DNA of 55,846 bases from Cyanobacteriota bacterium. Lineage in GTDB: Bacteria > Cyanobacteriota > Vampirovibrionia > Gastranaerophilales > UBA9971. Where the stretch lies: positions 1-55,846 of the forward strand of contig JAKLDH010000005.1 of NCBI GenBank assembly GCA_022703625.1, given 5' to 3'. Position 1 is the stretch's first letter, and each line of letters opens with the position of its first letter. A model generated the notes under the pieces. That model saw only the letters and a list, made by a program, of their open reading frames with translations, did not search any database and had not been told where the DNA came from. Shown here in pieces: positions 50,719-55,846 of the stretch. A program made the position numbers and the translations under genes.

Positions 50719-50899
50719 CAGCTTCCGGAACTGGTAAGCCGTCTTTTATCAAGCTTTGTATATGAAATTCCAAGGCTTCCTGCATATTTTTCATTGTTTC
50801 TTCAACGGTTTTCCCTACAGCCACGCATCCTTCAACATCAGGAGCATAAGCTCCAAAGCCGTTTTTACTTTTTTCTATAATAATAAGATAATTTTGCAT
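50687..50899 (-). CDS. HicB-type antitoxin
   Basis: 70 aa. YLIIIEKSKNGFGAYAPDVEGCVAVGKTVEETMKNMQEAL is the HicB partial RNase-H-like fold. No C-terminal DNA-binding domain, so a minimal form. It follows hicA in the same direction with a 24-base gap and AAAGGAT upstream. Neutralises HicA. Confidence 0.85.
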   Translation of the reverse strand: MQNYLIIIEKSKNGFGAYAPDVEGCVAVGKTVEETMKNMQEALEFHIQSLIKDGLPVPEAVTQSAYAKVG

Positions 50900-50923
50900 A
50901 AATTTTATCCTTTCTTCGGGTTT

Positions 50924-51109
50924 TTATTTTAAGCCTGCCTGCTTTAATACGCTGTTTAATGTTCCTTTGGGCATATCTATTCCTGCATTTCCTGCAATTG
51001 TTACCTTGCCGGGCTTAGTTGGATGTCCATATTGTCTATGGCTGCCAACCTGATTAACTAAATGCCAACCATCTTTTTCTATTAATTGAATAAGTTTTCT
51101 TACTTTCAT
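50924..51109 (-). CDS. hicA: HicA-type mRNA interferase toxin
   Basis: 61 aa. MKVRKLIQLIEKDGWHLVNQVGSHRQYGHPTKPGKVTIAG has the dsRNA-binding-like fold, with the catalytic His in GSHRQYGHP (H24). MPKGTLNSVLKQAGLK is the typical end. It cleaves mRNA when HicB is lost. Typical length. Antisense to the head operon. Confidence 0.9.
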   Translation of the reverse strand: MKVRKLIQLIEKDGWHLVNQVGSHRQYGHPTKPGKVTIAGNAGIDMPKGTLNSVLKQAGLK

Positions 51110-51171
51110 TATAAATTATTTCAAATCTGTTCGCATTATTAATAATAACAAAAAAGCAAAAAGGGGATAAT

Positions 51172-51321
51172 ATGCGCATTTGCAAAAATACGGCGGTTGT
51201 TAACCTCTATAATAAGTTTGCGGCGGCTCAGCAATTTAAGCGGCATTTGAATTCTTACGGCATTAAAGCAAAAACCCCTGTTAAGCCTTTTCTATCTTTG
51301 ACTAACAAAGGGTTTTGCTGA
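51172..51321 (+). CDS. Hypothetical 49-aa protein, intact copy
   Basis: AAAAAGGGGATAAT site, then MRICKNTAVVNLYNKFAAAQ and so on to NKGFC. Basic, with three cysteines, no membrane helix. Partial copies of its start (50647-50718) and its end (51970-52023) flank the two hicAB modules, so this seems to be the original gene at this site in the head operon. It lies in the slot where Mu-like phages have head genes. Function unknown. Confidence 0.5.
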   Translation: MRICKNTAVVNLYNKFAAAQQFKRHLNSYGIKAKTPVKPFLSLTNKGFC

Positions 51322-51322
51322 T

Positions 51323-51655
51323 TTAAGCAATATATTTTTCCAAAGCTTCATATATTATTGAATTTATTGATTTTCTCTGGCTTTGCGCCTTTAATGCGGC
51401 TTTTTTATGCAATTCAGGACTTATCCTTACATTTAACGTCCCCTTGAATTTTTTAAAAGGTTCTTTTCCGCTTTCTTTACAATCTTCTATATATTCTTCC
51501 ACAGATTCCTGAAAATTGCTTATCAGTTCTTCAACGTTCTTTCCTTCATACAAAATTAAATCTTCAACAAATAAAATTTTACCGAACAAGCAGTTGTCTT
51601 CCTGGCTAAATTCAACAGAACCGCAAAAATTTTTGTATTCAAGTATATTTTTCAT
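51323..51655 (-). CDS. HicB-type antitoxin with ribbon-helix-helix tail
   Basis: 110 aa. LEYKNFCGSVEFSQEDNCLFGKILFVEDLILYEGKNVEELISNFQESVEEYI is the HicB fold. GTLNVRISPELHKKAALKAQSQRKSINSIIYEALEKYI is a C-terminal RHH DNA-binding domain that represses its own promoter. Spaced 3 bases after its hicA. Distinct in type from the 70-aa HicB nearby. Confidence 0.9.
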   Translation of the reverse strand: MKNILEYKNFCGSVEFSQEDNCLFGKILFVEDLILYEGKNVEELISNFQESVEEYIEDCKESGKEPFKKFKGTLNVRISPELHKKAALKAQSQRKSINSIIYEALEKYIA

Positions 51656-51658
51656 TTT

Positions 51659-51907
51659 TTATTCCTCCAGGTTTAATTTTTCTTTTATTTCATTAATTAC
51701 ATAAGTTTTAACAATGTTTTGCGGGTGGGGTTTATGTGTTTTAATTATATTTCCGACTGAATTTATAAATTTAACCCTTGAACCGCTTGTTTTTCCAGTT
51801 TTTATTTCATTATAGCCTAATATTTCAAGCAGTTTAACCAGTTCTTCCCATGTAAAATCCTTTGGGTTATTTAAAAATCTCTTTATTAATTTATTATTTT
51901 TACTCAT
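51659..51907 (-). CDS. HicA-type toxin
   Basis: 82 aa. FTWEELVKLLEILGYNEIKTGKTSGSRVKFIN followed by THKPHPQNIVKTYVINEIKEKL is the GSRxxF...HKPHP form of HicA found with RHH-type HicB. The His in HKPHP is conserved. Upstream of its hicB, same strand. Second, unrelated HicAB module in 1.2 kb. Confidence 0.85.
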   Translation of the reverse strand: MSKNNKLIKRFLNNPKDFTWEELVKLLEILGYNEIKTGKTSGSRVKFINSVGNIIKTHKPHPQNIVKTYVINEIKEKLNLEE

Positions 51908-51969
51908 TTATTTATCCTCTCCCCATTTAAATTAATAATACCATATTTTAGTACCAATTGCAACTGTTT

Positions 51970-52023
51970 TTAAAGCAAAAACCCCTGTTAAGCCTTTTTT
52001 ATCTTTAACTAACAGAGGGTTTT
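51970..52023 (+). repeat. 3' partial copy of the 49-aa gene
   Basis: TTAAAGCAAAAACCCCTG and onward repeats 51263-51316 with few changes and includes the last 17 codons of the 49-aa gene. It is the tail end of the head / full / tail repeat set around the hicAB modules. Confidence 0.6.
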
Positions 52024-52043
52024 AACTTAAATTTATAATAAAA

Positions 52044-52427
52044 TTAATCTTTTTTCGGTTTAAAAGCGTTTACTGCGGCGTTTATATGATTTGATAAAAT
52101 CAGACCTGGCGCAACAAAAAATGTAGTGATTGCTAATAATGGTTTCACTGCTTTCATATTAGTTAACGCCTGTACATTTCCTTGTTTAAAATCTTTTGCA
52201 ACATTTGCCACAAATTTGCCTGCTAAACCTAAAGCTCCTATTAATCCAGCTTCAACTCCCATGCGGGTGAAGCCGTCTTTTTTCTCGCCTTTAATTAACT
52301 GTCCTGATCCGGGTAAAATTGCTGAAGCTGCCGCTGCTCCATAATTATATTTTTTTTCATTTTTTCCGAATGCGGGTTTTTGAGCTGTTTGCGGTAGCGC
52401 GGAGTTTATTGAATTTATTCCTGTCAT
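52044..52427 (-). CDS. Small membrane protein with PxF leader, 127 aa
   Basis: ATG 52427 after GAGGGAAG. Earlier in-frame codons are unlikely. The leader MTGINSINSALPQTAQKPAFG holds P18-x-F20. ASAILPGSGQLIKGEKKDG is the motif of small DUF5683/TM2-like membrane proteins. Two hydrophobic segments follow (GLIGALGLAGKFVANV and LLAITTFFVAPGLIL). Probably membrane-bound. Antisense between HicA and protease genes. Confidence 0.55.
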   Translation of the reverse strand: MTGINSINSALPQTAQKPAFGKNEKKYNYGAAAASAILPGSGQLIKGEKKDGFTRMGVEAGLIGALGLAGKFVANVAKDFKQGNVQALTNMKAVKPLLAITTFFVAPGLILSNHINAAVNAFKPKKD

Positions 52428-52567
52428 TTTTCTTCCCTCTTTTTTCAATTTATATAAAATTATATAAAATTTTTCGCTTTCTGAACATATAACTTGCGAA
52501 AATATTAATAATTGACAGTTTTTTACAAAAACTTTTACAAATCTATACACAAATGGAGTAATTATCT

Positions 52568-53446
52568 ATGAATTTTTTTGAAAATCAATGGATAGAAATT
52601 TTTAGAGCCGGCGAACAAACGGATTCCGCCGGAAACACAAAAAACTGGACAGCTTCAGACCTTCAAAAAATAGTCAGTAATTATAATTCGAAAAAACATG
52701 AAGCTCCACTCGTGATCGGGCATCCAAAAGATAATGCCCCTGCTTTCGGCTGGGTTGAACAGCTTAGAACCGACGGGAATATTTTATTTGCACGCTTTAA
52801 ACAGTTAGTTCCCGAATTTATCGACGCTGTGAAGCAGGGTTTATACAAAAAACGCTCAATTTCTCTTTATCCCGATTTTACATTGCGCCATGTCGGGTTC
52901 CTCGGAGCTGTTCCGCCCGCCATAAAAGGGCTGGCGGATATAAAATTTAACGAAAAAGAAAGTATCACAATAGAAATAAACTCTCAAACAAAGGAGGCAA
53001 ACTTTATGACTTACCCGGGAACAGATAAAGACAGGGAAATTTCTTCCCTCAAAGCTCAACTCAAAAAAGAACAACAAAAAAACAGGCAGGCAGAGTTTAA
53101 AGAGTTTATTAACAAGCTCCATTCAGAAGGACGTATTGTTTCTGATCTGCAAAATATTGCAATCGACCTTATGGAAGCCATGCACGAAGCCGGAGAAATA
53201 AATTTCTCGGACGGGAAAGCAAATGCACTCGAAAAATTTAAAAATTATCTGCAAAAACAACCTAAAATGGTTGAATTTGGAGAAATCGCAAAAACAGAGA
53301 ATGTTAACTGCTCATCAGCTTCGGAACAGTTAAATATATTGGCGATGGAAAAAACTAAAAAACATAATATCTCTTTTAGCGAGGCTTTAAGCATTATTCA
53401 AGCTGAAAATCCTGATTTGGCACAAAAAGCGGCTATGGAAATTTAA
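52568..53446 (+). CDS. Phage head maturation protease, Mu I-like, with nested scaffold
   Basis: 292 aa. NWTASDLQKIVSNYNSKKHEAPLVIGHPKDNAPAFGWVEQLRTDG (about 25-69) and YKKRSISLYPDFTLRHVGFLGAVPPAIKGL (about 97-126) are the Mu I protease blocks, with His and Ser as likely catalytic residues. Residues 147-292 are a charged coil (scaffold). It follows the HicAB region and precedes decoration and capsid genes, as in Mu. Confidence 0.85.
   Translation: MNFFENQWIEIFRAGEQTDSAGNTKNWTASDLQKIVSNYNSKKHEAPLVIGHPKDNAPAFGWVEQLRTDGNILFARFKQLVPEFIDAVKQGLYKKRSISLYPDFTLRHVGFLGAVPPAIKGLADIKFNEKESITIEINSQTKEANFMTYPGTDKDREISSLKAQLKKEQQKNRQAEFKEFINKLHSEGRIVSDLQNIAIDLMEAMHEAGEINFSDGKANALEKFKNYLQKQPKMVEFGEIAKTENVNCSSASEQLNILAMEKTKKHNISFSEALSIIQAENPDLAQKAAMEI
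53006..53446 (+). CDS. Nested scaffold protein, Mu Z/lambda Nu3-like
   Basis: In the protease frame, AAAGGAGG at 52990-52997 lies 8 bases before ATG 53006, a near-perfect ribosome site inside a gene. It would yield the last 146 residues (MTYPGTDKDREISSLKAQLK onward), a coiled, charged scaffold. This mirrors Mu I/Z and lambda C/Nu3, where the scaffold is made separately in excess. Confidence 0.75.
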   Translation: MTYPGTDKDREISSLKAQLKKEQQKNRQAEFKEFINKLHSEGRIVSDLQNIAIDLMEAMHEAGEINFSDGKANALEKFKNYLQKQPKMVEFGEIAKTENVNCSSASEQLNILAMEKTKKHNISFSEALSIIQAENPDLAQKAAMEI

Positions 53447-53483
53447 TGCGAAGCGGGCGTGATGATAAAACACATTCTAAAAA

Positions 53484-53783
53484 TTATGCGGCTTTTCTGA
53501 ATAATTCGTGATATAAGCTGTCTAATCGGGCATTTACTGCGTCGATTCTGGAAAGGAGCGCTTTAAAGTTATCATCCTGTTTTTGGCTTAAAGTATCCAT
53601 TCTCTGGCTTAATGTGTCCATTCTTTGGTTTAAAGAATCCCCTTTTTGTCCTAAAGAATCTATTCTTTGACTTAACGTGTCAAATCTTTGATTAACCTGT
53701 TGCATAAACTGGAAAAGCATTATAAAAATACTTAAAAAACCTAAAATCATTGTAATTAATACAGCTATTATTTCAAAACTCAT
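53484..53783 (-). CDS. Membrane-anchored coiled-coil protein, 99 aa
   Basis: An N-terminal helix (FEIIAVLITMILGFLSIFIMLF) is followed by heptads RFDTLSQRIDSLGQK, SLNQRMDTLSQRMDTLSQK and so on. The repeat is coding, not an array. It resembles the coiled coil at 26944 in style but adds a membrane anchor. Antisense between protease and decoration genes. Possibly a superinfection-exclusion-type moron, not shown. Confidence 0.5.
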   Translation of the reverse strand: MSFEIIAVLITMILGFLSIFIMLFQFMQQVNQRFDTLSQRIDSLGQKGDSLNQRMDTLSQRMDTLSQKQDDNFKALLSRIDAVNARLDSLYHELFRKAA

Positions 53784-53872
53784 ACTTAAACCTCGTTAAT
53801 AACTTTTTTATTTATTATAACTCAATTTACAAATTATTTCATTAAAAAACACAAAAAAAGGAGAAAATAATT

Positions 53873-54271
53873 ATGGCGTTTCAAAGTTCACCTGTGCTCG
53901 ATTTCAGCTTTAAAGCGGCTGAAAATTTAAGTTCATATCAATATCATTTTGTAAAAGTCGATTCTAACGGATATATCAGACTTCTTGACTCAAATACTGA
54001 GCTTCCGGACGGAGTTCTGCAAAATGCACCGGATTCCGGCGAAGAAGCTACTGTTAGAATGCTTGGCATTTCTAAAGTTGTCGCTAACGCCGCTCTCGAT
54101 GAAGGGACGTTTATTAAGCCCGAATATGTCAGCGGTACAGATTGCGGCAAAGCCGCCGATGCTTCTGCAAGCCTCGGCATGACCTGCGGAAGAGTCATAG
54201 GGGCTTCCGGTGCTGAAGATGATCTTTGTAGCGTGTTCCTTACCCCTTATGTAGGGCTGGCAGCAGCGTAA
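53873..54271 (+). CDS. Head decoration protein (DUF2190 type)
   Basis: 132 aa with AAAAGGAG 8 bases before ATG. LSSYQYHFVKVDSNGYIRLLDSNTELPDGVLQNAP and VRMLGISKVVANAALDEGTFI match DUF2190 cement proteins, made of a small beta fold that binds the outside of the capsid lattice. Precedes the major capsid gene, as usual. A MITE of the CATTGCGAG family separates the two. Confidence 0.8.
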   Translation: MAFQSSPVLDFSFKAAENLSSYQYHFVKVDSNGYIRLLDSNTELPDGVLQNAPDSGEEATVRMLGISKVVANAALDEGTFIKPEYVSGTDCGKAADASASLGMTCGRVIGASGAEDDLCSVFLTPYVGLAAA

Positions 54272-54279
54272 TAAGGCGC

Positions 54280-54416
54280 TGTCATTGCGAGCCGATGAAT
54301 AGTGATTATATGCGGATAATTAACTTGCGAAGCAATCTTCCCCTGCTTCATGCCGGAAGATTGCTTCGTGTGTTCAGTTTCTTTTTTACATACCAGCTTA
54401 ACGTCTCGCAATGACA
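54280..54416. repeat. CATTGCGAG-type MITE
   Basis: Perfect 12-bp ends TGTCATTGCGAG (54280-54291) and CTCGCAATGACA (54405-54416). Inside, GCGAAGCAATCTTCC mirrors GGAAGATTGCTTCG. This is a widespread non-autonomous repeat of many bacterial genomes. It sits between two head genes that must be co-expressed, so it must be tolerated or used as an attenuator. Confidence 0.75.
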
Positions 54417-54460
54417 TTACAATAAAAATACAAAAATTTAACCAAAAAGGAGAAATATAA

Positions 54461-55462
54461 ATGGTAATCGGAAAAAATATCGTAACAGCAAGTGCATTAA
54501 GAAATGCGTCTATCTTCTACAGCACGCCGGAATTTGTGGCGGATCAGGTCTTTCCTCTTCTCCAGACAAATTCTCCCACAATGAAAATTACAAAATATCT
54601 CCCTTCTGACTACTTCAGAAACGATGCTGACGTTAGAGGCGAAGGTGGTGAAGCTAAAAGAGGCGGGTTTAAAACTACAGAAGTAACTTACAGCACTATT
54701 GAAACCGCTTTTGCTGTTCCTATTACTGACGAATTGCGAAGAAACGCAAAAAAACAATCCGCTCAGCCTTTACAGCCTGATATTGAAGCTGTTGAACTCG
54801 CAAAAAGAAAAGTTATGCTCAAAAGAGAATCTGAAGTGGCTTCTTTAATTACTGCGGCAACCTGGGCAGACGGCGTTTCCGGCGGCGAAGACGCCGAAGG
54901 TGCCTGGGCGGCGGCGGCAGGAACTAATACTTTTATCGCTGATATCAAAAAAGGTTTAAAAACTTTAAGAGAAAAAGGCATTGTTTCTAACCCTAATCTG
55001 GAAATAAGACTGCTTCTTGATGATTACAGTTTTGATGAAGTTGTTGAAATCGCCGCTATCAAAGACCAGATAAAATATACATCCTCTGAGTCCATCACTC
55101 CCGATATGCTCGCTAGAATTTTAAAGATTGACAAAGTTATTGTTCCTTCTGTAATTGAAAACACCGCAAAAGAAACTAAAGCAGGAACTGAATTTACAGC
55201 CTCAAGAATCTGGAAAATCAACGCTACTAAAGGAATGGCTTTATTATACGCTTATCCTAAACGTCTGGGATTAAGAATAATGTCCGCCGGGCTCATCATT
55301 AACGATCGTTTTGACGAAGAAGAAGGCGGCGAGCATGAAAGAGTCATGAAATGGAGAGAATCTTCAAATCACCAAGATGTTTATGAAGTCGGCGAATTGC
55401 GTGATCAGCTTCAAGTCTGTGCTGAAGCGGCTTATATGTGGAAAGATACCATCGTTACATAA
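54461..55462 (+). CDS. Major capsid protein (HK97 fold)
   Basis: 333 aa with AAAAGGAG before ATG 54461. FYSTPEFVADQVFPLLQTNSPTMKITKYLPSDYFRND at the N-terminus and the central ELRRNAKKQSAQPLQPDIEAVELAKRKVMLKRES helix resemble E/gpT-like capsid proteins. The C-terminal domain contains ASRIWKINATKGMALLYAYPKRLGLRIM. No N-terminal scaffold domain, which agrees with the separate nested scaffold gene. A terminator follows. Confidence 0.8.
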   Translation: MVIGKNIVTASALRNASIFYSTPEFVADQVFPLLQTNSPTMKITKYLPSDYFRNDADVRGEGGEAKRGGFKTTEVTYSTIETAFAVPITDELRRNAKKQSAQPLQPDIEAVELAKRKVMLKRESEVASLITAATWADGVSGGEDAEGAWAAAAGTNTFIADIKKGLKTLREKGIVSNPNLEIRLLLDDYSFDEVVEIAAIKDQIKYTSSESITPDMLARILKIDKVIVPSVIENTAKETKAGTEFTASRIWKINATKGMALLYAYPKRLGLRIMSAGLIINDRFDEEEGGEHERVMKWRESSNHQDVYEVGELRDQLQVCAEAAYMWKDTIVT

Positions 55463-55492
55463 AAACTCCCTCTCCTCCCTATCTATATATCA

Positions 55493-55530
55493 AGACGAGG
55501 AAGTTTATAACTTCCCCGTCTGTTTTTTTT
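55493..55530 (+). terminator. Rho-independent terminator after the major capsid gene
   Basis: AGACGAGGAAGT/ACTTCCCCGTCT (one mismatch) with loop ttata, followed by eight T. It separates the head genes from the connector genes at 489 and boosts capsid mRNA stability or lowers downstream expression. Confidence 0.85.
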
Positions 55531-55541
55531 ATTTCCAGTTT

Positions 55542-55661
55542 TTATAAATTTTCTATATCTTTATTGATTTTATGGTACTGCAAAAGACCATAGATAGTTC
55601 CTCCAATTAAAACAACTGTCACAAAAGCTTGAACTATATATGTTAATGTCGTATTATCCAT
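55542..55661 (-). CDS. Single-helix membrane microprotein, 39 aa
   Basis: ATG 55661 (GAAAAGGGGGAATAAAAA upstream) starts MDNTTLTYIVQAFVTVVLIG, one helix, then a polar tail ending DIENL. It begins 3 bases after the stop of the interrupted two-helix gene, repeating the cassette layout. Convergent with the capsid gene terminator. Confidence 0.55.
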   Translation of the reverse strand: MDNTTLTYIVQAFVTVVLIGGTIYGLLQYHKINKDIENL

Positions 55662-55664
55662 TTT

Positions 55665-55718
55665 TTATTCCCCCTTTTCCAATTTTTTAAGCAATCCTTC
55701 TATAATACTATAATGATT
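55665..55718 (-). pseudogene. Two-helix small membrane protein, C-terminal part (cut by MITE R1)
   Basis: Reading left from 55718: HYSIIEGLLKKLEKGE then TAA at 55665. It aligns with EIEIDNLITKLGEVN, the end of the intact 79-aa family protein. The N-terminal part is at 86-255, across the window junction. The element 55719-55846 plus 1-85 with GATT on both sides separates the two. Confidence 0.7.
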
Positions 55719-55846
55719 AACTCGAATTGCTAATTACCCGAAACGCTGAAATAGTTTGAAACTTTATTTTAATTTTTTATGCGGCTCGCAGGCAAAGCCT
55801 GCGAGCCGCATGTCCTTAAGAAGGCGTAGCGGCTGGCTTCGCCAGC
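55719..55846. repeat. MITE family R1, left half of the copy that spans the window ends
   Basis: Starts AACTCGAATTGCTAATTA, preceded by GATT. It contains the 13-bp stem GCGGCTCGCAGGC with loop aaa, then GCGTAGCGGCTGGC and half of a second hairpin at the very end. Bases 55804-55846 equal 1-43 except loop ttc for gaa. Joined to 1-85 it makes a 170-bp element. Confidence 0.8.

Noticed and set aside
53560-53720. Tandem repeats in the 99-aa minus-strand gene
   Set aside because: Same reason: coiled-coil coding repeats (MDTLSQR type), in frame throughout.
1-55846. Integrase, transposase, tRNA, rRNA
   Set aside because: Looked for on both strands. No tyrosine or serine recombinase, DDE transposase or clover-leaf sequence was recognised. 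Their absence is a visual judgement, not a profile search.

Overview
The window is 55.8 kb of AT-rich bacterial DNA that reads as one circular phage or phage-plasmid genome. It carries a complete set of tailed-phage late genes and, between the lysis genes and a repressor, about 23.5 kb of surface-polysaccharide genes. The two ends belong together. The first 43 and last 43 bases match except for a 3-base hairpin loop. Joining them rebuilds a mobile repeat with inverted ends and a 4-bp GATT target duplication, and removing that repeat rejoins the two halves of a small membrane-protein gene in frame. The host is probably a gut bacterium of the Gastranaerophilales (Melainabacteria) type. This is an inference from low GC, the standard code with TGA stops, and several proteins with short N-terminal PxF/FG-like leaders; it is not proven.

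Layout on the circle: terminase small and large (44.3-46.1 kb), Mu gp29-like portal (48.7-49.9), Mu I-like protease with a nested scaffold (52.6-53.4), decoration and major capsid proteins (53.9-55.5), junction, Mu gp36- and gp37-like connectors, tail tube, frameshifted tail chaperones, a very short tape measure, lambda M-, L-, K- and J-like tip proteins (4.5-11.1), fibre and lectin proteins (11.1-13.3), and holin-like and M15 endolysin genes (13.4-14.3). A pair of HTH genes with a strong operator-like palindrome follows (14.3-15.7). The polysaccharide locus (15.7-39.2) has two flippases, GT2, GT4 and GT39 glycosyltransferases, six methyltransferases, a sulfotransferase, a DegT aminotransferase and an FAD oxidoreductase. 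An XRE repressor and an early/accessory region (39.3-44.3) close the circle.

The late operon is riddled with small cassettes, almost all on the opposite strand: one RelE/Phd-like, one HEPN/MNT and two HicAB toxin-antitoxin modules, a recurrent micro-operon encoding a 72-80 aa two-helix membrane protein followed by a 32-50 aa one-helix protein, and several short secreted-looking or tagged proteins, including a subtilisin-like protease. Many cassettes lie beside duplicated stretches of 45-80 bp or beside non-autonomous inverted-repeat elements. No transposase, integrase, tRNA, rRNA or CRISPR array was found. No full replication machinery was seen either, so the element probably replicates through the HTH pair and host proteins.

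Working model (inference): a temperate, possibly plasmid-like siphovirus with a Mu-type head and a lambda-type tail that changes its host's surface glycan when resident, and that accumulates antisense moron cassettes at late-gene boundaries.
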